25,428 bases of DNA, taken from contig JAYVTG010000067.1 of assembly GCA_043774625.1 (NCBI GenBank), positions 1 through 25,428 of the forward strand, written 5' to 3'. The translations under genes and the position numbers were made by a program. How positions within the stretch are numbered: position 1 is the stretch's first letter; every line of letters starts with the position of its first letter. This document shows positions 7,204 to 15,081 of the stretch, piece after piece. The DNA comes from JAAFIP01 sp043774625. GTDB lineage: Bacteria > Pseudomonadota > Gammaproteobacteria > Burkholderiales > Burkholderiaceae_C. Below the pieces are notes generated by a model. It saw only the letters and a program-made list of their open reading frames with translations. It was not told the origin of the DNA and did not search any database.

Positions 7204-8106
7204 ATGTTCACCAATTTCAGCAGCTTCAAAATAGAGCGTGCTGGCGTGCTTTTGCATGGCCGCATCAGTCTGAATAGCTTGAAGCAAGATGGCATGCCTT
7301 TGCCTGGTTTGCTGTTGCTGCACGGCCACCCGCAAACCCATGCCATGTGGCACAGGGTTGCACCCGTATTGGCACAGCAGCATACGGTGGTCATGATGGA
7401 TTTGCGTGGTTATGGAGATTCCAGCAGGCCGCAGGCTGATGGCGCACATGCGAATTACTCCAAACGCGAAATGGCTTTGGACGCACTGGCCGTGATGCAA
7501 CACCACAGGTTTGAACAGTTTGACGTGCTCGCCCATGACCGTGGCGCGCGCGTAGCCCACCGCTTGGCAGCAGATCATCCACAAGCCGTAGAGCGCATGC
7601 TGCTGCTGGACATTGCGCCCACTCTGGCCATGTACGAGAACACCACGCGCGCCTTTGCTACAGCCTATTGGCATTGGTTTTTCTTGATTCAGCCACCGCC
7701 GCTGCCAGAAAGCTTGATAGAGTCTGACCCGGTGCGTTATATCCGCAGTGGGATGGGCAATCGCCATGCGGGCCTGGCTGCGTTTGATGCGAAAGCCATG
7801 GCCGAATACGAACGTTGTATCCAGATCCCCGGCACAGCACAAAGCATTTGTGAAGACTATCGAGCCAGCGCCACCATAGACCTGGAACATGACCGCGCTG
7901 ATATTGCAGGCCAGCGCACATTGAGCATGCCAGTGCGCGTGCTATGGGGTGAGCACGGTACAGTAGGGCAAAATTTTGATGTGCTTAAACTTTGGAGCGA
8001 CCGCGCTATTGATGTCACCGGCCAAGCGCTTGCTTGCGGCCATTACATCGCTGAAGAAGCGCCAGAGGCCTTGCTGGAGCAAGCCTTACCATTCTTCCAT
8101 CCCTGA
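7204..8106 (+). CDS. Alpha/beta hydrolase, probable fluoroacetate/haloacetate dehalogenase
   Basis: Cytoplasmic alpha/beta-fold enzyme, 300 residues, that by family should hydrolyse a carbon-halogen bond of a 2-haloacid through an aspartyl ester. HGHPQTHAMWH (about 40-50) forms the oxyanion region. The nucleophile motif is HDRGARVAHR, with Asp112; the acid is Asp136 in LLLDIAPT and the catalytic base His280 in CGHYIAEE. From memory of Rhodopseudomonas fluoroacetate dehalogenase, the carboxylate-binding arginines (Arg113, Arg116) and the halide pocket (His157, Trp158, Tyr219) are all present at matching positions. Natural substrates could still differ, for example an epoxide or ester. It diverges from a LysR gene and is followed 35 bases later by a tartrate/D-malate dehydrogenase, probably in one operon. 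Only a weak, distant AAGG precedes the ATG. Confidence 0.8.
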   Translation: MFTNFSSFKIERAGVLLHGRISLNSLKQDGMPLPGLLLLHGHPQTHAMWHRVAPVLAQQHTVVMMDLRGYGDSSRPQADGAHANYSKREMALDALAVMQHHRFEQFDVLAHDRGARVAHRLAADHPQAVERMLLLDIAPTLAMYENTTRAFATAYWHWFFLIQPPPLPESLIESDPVRYIRSGMGNRHAGLAAFDAKAMAEYERCIQIPGTAQSICEDYRASATIDLEHDRADIAGQRTLSMPVRVLWGEHGTVGQNFDVLKLWSDRAIDVTGQALACGHYIAEEAPEALLEQALPFFHP

Positions 8107-8141
8107 CATGTAACTTTTTAATTCTTTTGAAGGACCACACC

Positions 8142-9239
8142 ATGGCAAAACATCGCATCGCAGTTATCGCTGGCGACGGCATTGGCAAAGAAGTCATGCC
8201 CGAGGGCATTCGGGCCGTAGATGCGGCAGCACGCAAATTTGGCATTGACCTGCAGTTTGACCACTTCGACTTTTCGAGTTGGGATTATTTTGAGAAGCAC
8301 GGCAAGATGTTGCCTAACAACTGGAAAGACCAAATCGGCGGGCACGACGCGATCTTTTTTGGTGCTGTAGGTTGGCCAGAAAAAATTCTGGATCACGTCT
8401 CGCTGTGGGGCTCACTGCTGATGTTTCGACGCGAGTTTGACCAGTACATCAACCTGCGCCCCGCCAAACTGATGCCAGGCATCATTGCGCCCGTTGTCAA
8501 GCGCGACGGCAAGCCCTACAAGCCAGGAGAGATAGACTTTTACATCGTGCGCGAAAATACCGAGGGTGAATACTCCAGCGTCGGTGGCCGCATGTTTGGC
8601 GGTACTGATCGTGAGTTCGTCCTGCAAGAATCCGTCTTTACCCGCACAGGCGTAGACCGCGTGCTCAAGTTTGCATTTGAACTGGCCAACACGCGGCCTA
8701 AAAAGCATTTGACCAGTGCTACCAAGTCCAACGGTATTTCCATCTCCATGCCTTACTGGGATGAGCGCGTGGTTGAAATGGCCAAAGGCTATTCGGGTGT
8801 GAACGTGGATAAATTTCACATTGACATCTTGAGCGCGCACTTTGTACAGCGCCCTGATTTCTTTGATGTGGTGGTCGCCAGTAATTTGTTTGGTGACATT
8901 CTGTCTGACCTGGGCCCGGCATGTACCGGCACGATAGGCATTGCACCCAGTGCCAACCTGAATCCCGATGGAAAGTTTCCGTCTCTGTTTGAGCCTGTGC
9001 ACGGTTCAGCTCCCGATATTGCAGGCAAAAATATTGCCAACCCCATTGGCCAAATTTGGTGTGGTGCCATGATGCTGGAGCACCTGGGTTACAAAGAGGC
9101 GCACAACGCCATGCTCGATGCTATCGAACGGGTCATGCAGCCCGCAAGTGGTGCACCGCTCACACGCGACATGGGCGGCACTGCCAGCACCACCGATCTG
9201 GGCAAAGCCATAGCCAGCGCCATATCCGCCGGGGCCTGA
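8142..9239 (+). CDS. ttuC: Tartrate dehydrogenase / D-malate dehydrogenase (decarboxylating)
   Basis: NAD-dependent beta-decarboxylating dehydrogenase of the isopropylmalate/isocitrate family, acting on tartrate, D-malate and related 2-hydroxyacids. The N-terminus MAKHRIAVIAGDGIGKEV is the family dinucleotide/substrate start. Substrate arginines lie in INLRP and IVRENTEGEYSS; Tyr144 and Lys195 are the catalytic pair; Asp228, Asp252 and Asp256 (NLFGDILSDLG) bind the divalent metal. The 365-residue length equals that of TtuC/DmlA and not LeuB, and the SSWDYFEKHG and FGAVGWP segments favour tartrate/D-malate. ATG 8142 is chosen because GAAGGA lies 7 bases before it; an upstream in-frame TTG (8127) overlaps that site. 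It lies downstream of the hydrolase and is probably under the divergent LysR regulator. Confidence 0.9.
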   Translation: MAKHRIAVIAGDGIGKEVMPEGIRAVDAAARKFGIDLQFDHFDFSSWDYFEKHGKMLPNNWKDQIGGHDAIFFGAVGWPEKILDHVSLWGSLLMFRREFDQYINLRPAKLMPGIIAPVVKRDGKPYKPGEIDFYIVRENTEGEYSSVGGRMFGGTDREFVLQESVFTRTGVDRVLKFAFELANTRPKKHLTSATKSNGISISMPYWDERVVEMAKGYSGVNVDKFHIDILSAHFVQRPDFFDVVVASNLFGDILSDLGPACTGTIGIAPSANLNPDGKFPSLFEPVHGSAPDIAGKNIANPIGQIWCGAMMLEHLGYKEAHNAMLDAIERVMQPASGAPLTRDMGGTASTTDLGKAIASAISAGA

Positions 9240-9316
9240 TGCCTGAGAAGGATTGCCCGCGTCAAGATAAATATTTGTGAAAAAATTCGCTTAGTTACCG
9301 AATTTTGATGTGCCTG

Positions 9317-9349
9317 TGCGGTATTTGGCAGCTTAAAACCGCATAGAAT
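9317..9349 (+). promoter_or_regulatory. Putative hupB promoter region with inverted repeat
   Basis: TGCGGT (9317-9322) and ACCGCA (9338-9343) form an inverted repeat directly before TAGAAT (9344-9349), a reasonable -10 element about 75 bases upstream of hupB. No convincing -35 is found at 17 bases, so the promoter may need an activator or the dyad may be an operator. Confidence 0.3.
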
Positions 9350-9422
9350 CAATTCCCGCGCCAGTCTGAATCTGGCAGCCCGTATTTGATGTTGCATTTT
9401 TTCATACCTATTAGGAGCCAAA

Positions 9423-9695
9423 ATGAATAAGACTGATTTGATCGAACACATTGCCAAGCACGCCGATATTTCCAAGGCCGCGGCAACACGTGCCCTAGAG
9501 TCCACCATCACCGCTGTGAAGACCACCCTGAAAAAGGGCGGTACAGTTTCTTTGGTGGGTTTTGGCACTTTTGCAGTGGGTAAACGTGCTGCCCGTATTG
9601 GTCGCAATCCGCGTACCGGCGCTTCGATTAAAATCAAGGCAGCCAAGGTGCCCAAGTTTCGTCCTGGTAAAGCCTTGAAAGATGCTTTGAACTAA
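9423..9695 (+). CDS. hupB: DNA-binding protein HU
   Basis: Small nucleoid-associated protein that bends and compacts DNA as a dimer. The 90-residue length is exact for HU. N-terminal helices (MNKTDLIEHIAKHADISKAA), the turn GFGTF (46-50) and the DNA-binding arm RNPRTG (61-66), whose proline intercalates, are all present, with the conserved C-terminal KFRPGKALKDALN. AGGAG lies 6 bases before the ATG. tRNA-Val starts 25 bases after the stop with no terminator between, so read-through into the tRNA is likely. The HU-beta symbol is used because of the usual order hupB/tRNA-Val/ppiD in Burkholderiales. Confidence 0.96.
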   Translation: MNKTDLIEHIAKHADISKAAATRALESTITAVKTTLKKGGTVSLVGFGTFAVGKRAARIGRNPRTGASIKIKAAKVPKFRPGKALKDALN

Positions 9696-9720
9696 AATCA
9701 GGCATTATTAGTTTCAGGTG

Positions 9721-9796
9721 GGGTGATTAGCTCAGTTGGTAGAGCGGCGCCCTTACAAGGCGTAGGTCGGCGGTTCGAGCCCGTCATCACCCACCA
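9721..9796 (+). tRNA. tRNA-Val (anticodon UAC)
   Basis: A 76-base cloverleaf: acceptor stem GGGTGAT (9721-9727) pairs with ATCACCC (9786-9792), followed by A and an encoded CCA (9794-9796). The D-arm TAGCTCAGTTGGTAGAGC, anticodon loop CTTACAA (anticodon TAC) and T-arm GGCGGTTCGAGCCCGTC are standard. It closely matches E. coli tRNA-Val(UAC). It lies between hupB and a hairpin terminator. Confidence 0.98.
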
Positions 9797-9827
9797 CACA
9801 AATGAAGCTAGAGAGTTAAAGCAATAC

Positions 9828-9852
9828 AGGCGAACCCAGGTTCGCCTTTTTT
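9828..9852 (+). terminator. Rho-independent terminator after tRNA-Val
   Basis: AGGCGAAC (9828-9835) pairs with GTTCGCCT (9840-9847) over a 4-base loop and runs into six T residues. It would end the hupB/tRNA-Val transcript before ppiD. Confidence 0.88.
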
Positions 9853-9918
9853 GTATCTTGTTTTAGTTTTTTGCTGTAACCCATCCGATTTCAGGATATT
9901 GACCGAGAGCGCAACGCG

Positions 9919-11850
9919 ATGTTTGATTTTGTACGCCAGCACATGAAGATCATGATGACGGTGATGTTCTTATTGATCATCCCTTCATTTGTGCTGGTTG
10001 GTATTAACGGTTTTGACCGCTTCAAGGAAAAAGGTGATGCTGTAGCCGTGGTAGACGGCCGCTCCATCATGCAGTCAGAGTGGGACGCTGGCCATAAAAA
10101 CGAAATAGAGCGTCTGCGCGCCTCCATGCCTTCCATCGATCCCAAGTTGCTCGATTCTCCAGAAGCCAAATACGCCACGCTGGAGCGCCTGGTGCGTGAC
10201 CGTGTCATGGAAGCTGCTGCAACCAAACTTCACCTGACCGCCAGCGACCAGCGCGTTGCACGTGACTTGCAAGAAAATCCCACCATTGCTGCGTTGCGCA
10301 AACCCGATGGTTCACTGGATATGGAGCGTTATCGTCAATTGGTGGGCGCACAAGGCATGAGTCCTGAAATGTTTGAAGCACGTGTGCGCCAGGACATCTC
10401 TCTTCGCCAGGTGTTGGCCGGTGTCAGCGCAACCGGGTTGACTGCACCCGCCATGGCCGATGCATCGCTCAATGCTTACTTTGAGCGACGCGAAGTACAA
10501 GTGGCCCGCTTTGACACTGCGGACTATGCCAGCAAGGCCGCCCCGACTGACGCCCAGTTAGAAACGTATTACAAAGAGAATCCACCCTTGTTTCAGGCTC
10601 CCGAACTGGCCAACATTGAATATGTCGTATTGGACGTTGAGAGTATTCGCAAAACCATTACCCCTAACGCAGAAGAAGTCAAAACCTATTTTGATCAAAA
10701 CGCTGCACGCCTGGGTGGACAAGAAGAACGCCGCGCCAGCCATATCTTGATCAACGCACCCAAGTCAGCACCGGCTACAGAGCGCGAAAAAGCCAAAGTC
10801 AAGGCAGAAGAATTGTTGGTCCAGGTGAAAAAAACCCCCGACAGCTTTGCCGAAGTGGCCAAGAAAAATTCGCAAGACACGGGTTCTGCTGCCGGTGGTG
10901 GTGATCTGGACTTTTTTGCCAAGGGCGCCATGGTCAAACCTTTTGAAGAAGCAGCATTCAGCATGGCCAAGGGTGACATCAGTCCCGTGGTTGAGACCGA
11001 TTTTGGCTACCACATCATTCGCTTGACTGACATCAAGGCACCCAAACAAAAGAGCTTTGAAGAAATGCGCCCCGAGATTGAGACTGAGCTGAAAAAACAG
11101 CAAGCGCAGAAGAAATTTTCTGAAGTGGCAGATTCGTTTACCAATGGTGTGTACGAGCAACCCGAAAGTCTTAAACCGATTGCTGATCGCTTGAAGCTGG
11201 AAGTAAAAACTGCCAATAATGTGCAACGCAAACCTGCTCCTGGTATCAATGGCGTCTTGGCAAATGCCAAGTTCTTGAATGCCTTGTTTGCACCCGACGC
11301 GGTAGACAAAAAACGCAATACCGAAGCCGTAGAAACTGCTGGTAATCAACTGGTGTCTGGCCGTATTTTGCAGTACACCGCTGCGCGCACCTTGCCATTT
11401 GCCGAAGTGAAAGACCGTGTACGCGAGCGCGTGCTGGCGCAGCTAGGGGCAGAGAAGGCCCGCAAAGAAGGGGCAGAGAAACTGGCTGCCTGGAAGGCTG
11501 CTCCCACGTCTGCTACTTTGCCAGAGGCGATTGCCGTATCGCGCGACCAAAACCAAAAATTACCCCAGCAAGTGGTAGAAGCTGCCATGCGCACTGATCC
11601 CGCCACTTTGCCTGTCTGGATAGGGGTAGACCTGGCCGCACAAGGGTACGCGGTAGTGAAAGTTAATAAACTACTGGAACGTGAAGCTACCAAAGCGCAG
11701 AGCGCCCAGCAAGATCGCCAGCAGTACACCCAGTGGTGGACAGCAGCAGAGTCGCTGGCGTATTACAACAGCCTCAAAGAACGTTTTAAGACCGAGATCA
11801 AGGTAGCCAAGCCAGCGCCCAAGAAAGACGATTTGCTGGCACAGCCGTAA
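9919..11850 (+). CDS. ppiD: Periplasmic folding chaperone PpiD (SurA N-terminal and parvulin domains)
   Basis: Inner-membrane-anchored periplasmic chaperone at the Sec translocon that helps newly exported proteins fold. 643 residues. One membrane anchor is at about residues 11-30 (IMMTVMFLLIIPSFVLVGIN), then a SurA-like N-terminal region (VAVVDGRSIMQSEW onward) and a parvulin-type PPIase domain at about 265-375, with ASHILI, GGGDLDFFAKG and FGYHIIRL. PpiD parvulin domains often have little isomerase activity. A Lys/Gln-rich C-terminal helical region follows. The Shine-Dalgarno is weak (GAGAG about 10 bases before the ATG). It is bounded by terminators on both sides, so it is a single-gene transcript. 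Confidence 0.94.
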   Translation: MFDFVRQHMKIMMTVMFLLIIPSFVLVGINGFDRFKEKGDAVAVVDGRSIMQSEWDAGHKNEIERLRASMPSIDPKLLDSPEAKYATLERLVRDRVMEAAATKLHLTASDQRVARDLQENPTIAALRKPDGSLDMERYRQLVGAQGMSPEMFEARVRQDISLRQVLAGVSATGLTAPAMADASLNAYFERREVQVARFDTADYASKAAPTDAQLETYYKENPPLFQAPELANIEYVVLDVESIRKTITPNAEEVKTYFDQNAARLGGQEERRASHILINAPKSAPATEREKAKVKAEELLVQVKKTPDSFAEVAKKNSQDTGSAAGGGDLDFFAKGAMVKPFEEAAFSMAKGDISPVVETDFGYHIIRLTDIKAPKQKSFEEMRPEIETELKKQQAQKKFSEVADSFTNGVYEQPESLKPIADRLKLEVKTANNVQRKPAPGINGVLANAKFLNALFAPDAVDKKRNTEAVETAGNQLVSGRILQYTAARTLPFAEVKDRVRERVLAQLGAEKARKEGAEKLAAWKAAPTSATLPEAIAVSRDQNQKLPQQVVEAAMRTDPATLPVWIGVDLAAQGYAVVKVNKLLEREATKAQSAQQDRQQYTQWWTAAESLAYYNSLKERFKTEIKVAKPAPKKDDLLAQP

Positions 11851-11873
11851 GCTGGCTCTGTTTGCCTTTGTGT

Positions 11874-11899
11874 AAAAACCGCCTTTTCAGGCGGTTTTT
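11874..11899 (+). terminator. Rho-independent terminator after ppiD
   Basis: AAAAACCGCC (11874-11883) pairs perfectly with GGCGGTTTTT (11890-11899) across a 6-base loop, 23 bases past the ppiD stop. Confidence 0.9.
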
Positions 11900-12072
11900 A
11901 CTTTCTGCTGGGGAAATTCTGTACACCGCAGTTTGGAAATGTGCCACAATTCGCACTGACAAAACATAGGTCCTTCCTTGCCATGTCGCATCCGCCAATC
12001 GGTTCAGCCGTGTCGCGGAAGGTTTATCAACCAACCCATGTTCCCTGAAGGGGAGCAGAAAGTCAGCAAAAT

Positions 12073-14982
12073 ATGAGCGCCCTACCTCAGTCGCCGCCGT
12101 CTGCGGCGGTAAGTTTCTCGGCTAATGCATCCGTCTATCAGGCGTATGCCAGCAATACCTATCTTTTTGGCGGCAATGCCCCGTACGTCGAAGAGATGTA
12201 CGAAAATTACCTGGCCAACCCCGGTTCTGTGCCCGATTCGTGGCGCGCTTACTTCGATGCCCTGCAACACGTGCCCGCTACTGACGGTAGCAATGCGCAA
12301 GATGTGGCCCACATGCCGGTCATCAACGCCTTTGCCGAGCGTGCTAAACAGGGCGTGACCAAGGTGGTGACTGCCAGCGCCGACATCGCCATGGGCAAAA
12401 AGCGCACCGCCGCGCAGCAGTTGATTGCCGCTTACCGCAACGTAGGTGCACGCTGGGCTAATCTGGACCCGCTGCAGCGCACCGAGCGCGACAATATCCC
12501 CGATCTGGATCCTTCTTTTTACGGCTTTACTGATGCCGACCAGGAAGTTATTTTCGACACCAGCAACACCTATTTCGGCAAAACCAATATGCCCCTGCGC
12601 GAGCTGATGAACGCGTTGCGCGAAACGTATTGCGGCACCATCGGTATTGAATTCATGTACGCTACCAGCCAGGACGAAAAGCGCTGGTGGCAGCAAAAGC
12701 TCGAATCGATTCGCAGCAAGCCCCATTTTTCTGCTGACGAAAAAAAGAATATTTTACAAAACCTCACGGCTGCCGAAGGCCTGGAGCGTTACCTGCACAC
12801 CAAATATGTAGGCCAAAAACGCTTCTCGCTGGAAGGCGGCGAAAGCTTTATCGCGTCGATGGACGAATTGGTGCAAAAAGCCGGTGCTGCGGGCGTGCAA
12901 GAAGTGGTGATCGGCATGGCCCACCGTGGCCGCCTGAACGTGCTGGTCAACACCCTGGGCAAAATGCCCGCCGACCTATTTGCCGAGTTTGACCACACAG
13001 CCCCTGAAGACCTGCCTGCTGGCGATGTGAAATACCACCAGGGCTTTAGCTCCGACGTGACCACGCCTGGTGGCCCAGTGCACCTCACATTGGCTTTTAA
13101 TCCCTCTCACCTTGAAATTGTGAACCCGGTTGTTGAAGGCAGCGTGCGCGCCCGCATGGACCGCCGTGGTGACACTAATGGTGACAGCGTGTTGCCTATT
13201 TTGGTGCATGGTGACGCCGCCTTTGCAGGCCAGGGCGTGGTGATGGAAACTTTGGCACTCGCGCAAACCCGTGGTTACTACACGGGCGGCACGGTGCATA
13301 TTGTCATCAACAACCAGATCGGCTTTACCACCAGCGACCCGCGCGACACGCGTTCTACCTTGTACTGTTCAGACGTAGTGAAGATGGTTGAAGCACCCGT
13401 GCTGCACGTGAATGGTGACGACCCCGAAGCCGTGGTGCTGTGTAGCCAGTGGGCGCTGGAATATCGCCAGCAGTTCAACAAAGATGTGGTGGTAGACATT
13501 ATTTGCTTCCGCAAATTGGGCCACAACGAGCAAGACACGCCAGCGCTGACCCAGCCGCTGATGTACAAAAAAATTGCTGCCCACCCCGGCACCCGCAAAC
13601 TGTATGCCGACAAACTGACCACCCAAGGTCTGGGCGACACGCTGGGTGATGACATGGCCAAGGCCTTTCGCGCGGCGATGGACGCAGGCAAGCATACCGA
13701 AGACATCACCATCACCAACTTCAAAAGCAAGTACGCGGTGGACTGGGCGCCTTTTCTCAACAAGAAATGGACCGACGCTGGTGACACCGCCATTCCCACT
13801 GCTGAATGGAAGCGCATTGCCGAAAAAATTACCACCATTCCTGCCAGCGTAACCCCGCACCAGTTGGTGAAAAAGGTGTACGACGACCGCGCTGCCATGG
13901 GCCGTGGCGACACACTGGTGGACTGGGGCATGGGCGAGCACATGGCCTTTGCCACACTCGTTGCATCGGGCTACCCAGTGCGCCTGTCGGGTGAAGACTG
14001 CGGACGCGGCACCTTCACGCACCGCCATTCGGTTATCCATGACCAAAGCCGCGAAAAGTGGGATTCGGGCACCTACATCCCTCTGCAAAATGTGGCTGAC
14101 GGTCAGGCACCTTTTGTGGTTATCGACTCACTGCTGTCTGAAGAAGCCGTGCTTGGTTTTGAATATGGCTATGCATCCAACGACCCCAACACCCTGGTGA
14201 TTTGGGAAGCCCAGTTTGGTGACTTTGCCAACGGTGCGCAGGTGGTGATTGACCAGTTTATTGCGTCTGGAGAGGTGAAATGGGGTCGCGTCAATGGCAT
14301 CACATTGATGTTGCCACACGGTTACGAAGGCCAGGGCCCAGAGCACTCATCGGCTCGCCTGGAACGCTTTATGCAAATGGCGGCAGACACCAATATGCAG
14401 ATCGTACAGCCCACCACGGCCAGTCAGATCTTTCACGTGCTGCGTCGCCAGATGATCCGCAATCTGCGCAAGCCGCTGATCATCATGACGCCCAAGTCGT
14501 TGCTGCGCAACAAAGACGCTGCATCGCCATTAAGTGAATTCACCAAGGGCGGGTTTCAAACGGTGATTCCAGAGAACAAGGACTTGAACGCCAACAAAGT
14601 CAAGCGCATCATCGCCTGCTCGGGCAAGGTGTATTACGACCTGGTGAAAAAGCGCGAAGAAAAAGGTGCTGACGACGTGGCCATCGTCCGCATCGAACAG
14701 GTTTATCCGTTTCCACACAAAGCGTTTGCTGCGGAGCTGAAAACATATCCGAACGCAACCGACATCGTGTGGTGCCAGGACGAGCCGCAAAACCAGGGCG
14801 CCTGGTTTTTTATTCAGCACAACATTCACGAGAACATGGTTGACGGTCAAAAACTTGGCTACAGCGGCCGCGCCGCCAGTGCGTCGCCCGCAGCGGGCTA
14901 CGCCCATCTGCACCAAGAGCAGCAAAAGGCACTGGTAGATGGTGCGTTTGCCAAACTCAAAGGTTTTGTTTTAACCAAATAA
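12073..14982 (+). CDS. sucA: 2-Oxoglutarate dehydrogenase E1 component
   Basis: Thiamine-diphosphate-dependent E1 of the citric acid cycle complex: it decarboxylates 2-oxoglutarate and succinylates the lipoyl arm of E2. 969 residues, slightly longer than E. coli SucA. The N-terminal E2-docking segment is seen in YVEEMYENYLANP and SWRAYFDAL (about 40-65). ThDP/Mg binding is in HGDAAFAGQG and NNQIGFTTSDPR; the pyrimidine-domain residues are in FSSDVTTPGG-like GFSSDVTTPGG; and GYEGQGPEHSSARLERF is the usual phosphate/acetyl-CoA region signature. It is first in the operon sucA, sucB, lpdA. AAGGGGAG lies about 17 bases before the ATG, farther than ideal. The 170-base leader after the ppiD terminator must hold the operon promoter, but no clear -35/-10 is visible. 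Confidence 0.97.
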   Translation: MSALPQSPPSAAVSFSANASVYQAYASNTYLFGGNAPYVEEMYENYLANPGSVPDSWRAYFDALQHVPATDGSNAQDVAHMPVINAFAERAKQGVTKVVTASADIAMGKKRTAAQQLIAAYRNVGARWANLDPLQRTERDNIPDLDPSFYGFTDADQEVIFDTSNTYFGKTNMPLRELMNALRETYCGTIGIEFMYATSQDEKRWWQQKLESIRSKPHFSADEKKNILQNLTAAEGLERYLHTKYVGQKRFSLEGGESFIASMDELVQKAGAAGVQEVVIGMAHRGRLNVLVNTLGKMPADLFAEFDHTAPEDLPAGDVKYHQGFSSDVTTPGGPVHLTLAFNPSHLEIVNPVVEGSVRARMDRRGDTNGDSVLPILVHGDAAFAGQGVVMETLALAQTRGYYTGGTVHIVINNQIGFTTSDPRDTRSTLYCSDVVKMVEAPVLHVNGDDPEAVVLCSQWALEYRQQFNKDVVVDIICFRKLGHNEQDTPALTQPLMYKKIAAHPGTRKLYADKLTTQGLGDTLGDDMAKAFRAAMDAGKHTEDITITNFKSKYAVDWAPFLNKKWTDAGDTAIPTAEWKRIAEKITTIPASVTPHQLVKKVYDDRAAMGRGDTLVDWGMGEHMAFATLVASGYPVRLSGEDCGRGTFTHRHSVIHDQSREKWDSGTYIPLQNVADGQAPFVVIDSLLSEEAVLGFEYGYASNDPNTLVIWEAQFGDFANGAQVVIDQFIASGEVKWGRVNGITLMLPHGYEGQGPEHSSARLERFMQMAADTNMQIVQPTTASQIFHVLRRQMIRNLRKPLIIMTPKSLLRNKDAASPLSEFTKGGFQTVIPENKDLNANKVKRIIACSGKVYYDLVKKREEKGADDVAIVRIEQVYPFPHKAFAAELKTYPNATDIVWCQDEPQNQGAWFFIQHNIHENMVDGQKLGYSGRAASASPAAGYAHLHQEQQKALVDGAFAKLKGFVLTK

Positions 14983-15002
14983 AACCTGATCAGAAAAATA
15001 AT

Positions 15003-15067
15003 TTACTATTAAACTAATAGCTGCTCACGCACATTCCACGCTGGCAAGCAGCGTTTTTAACCCCTAA
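15003..15067 (+). repeat. Dispersed repeat copy 4, between sucA and sucB
   Basis: Core 15018-15045, one base different from copies 1 and 7 (CACATTCC for CATATTCC). Left flank TACTATTAA is shared with copies 6 and 7; right flank GCGTTTTTAACCCCTAAATACC resembles copies 1 and 2. It fills most of the 99-base gap and ends 14 bases before the sucB start, so it sits in the mRNA between two genes made in fixed ratio. Confidence 0.88.
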
Positions 15068-15081
15068 ATACCGAGAAAAAA

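Noticed and set aside
7162..7890. 242-codon minus-strand frame over the hydrolase
   Set aside because: Antisense shadow of the well-supported dehalogenase gene, and it would also run into the LysR 5' end.
11966..12035. CCTTCC/GGAAGG and near-duplicate GCCATGTCGC/GCCGTGTCGC in the sucA leader as a riboswitch
   Set aside because: Only short pairing, no match to a known riboswitch core, and no terminator or sequestered start site.
12082..14925. Several antisense frames over sucA
   Set aside because: sucA is intact with family motifs across its length, so these are shadows.
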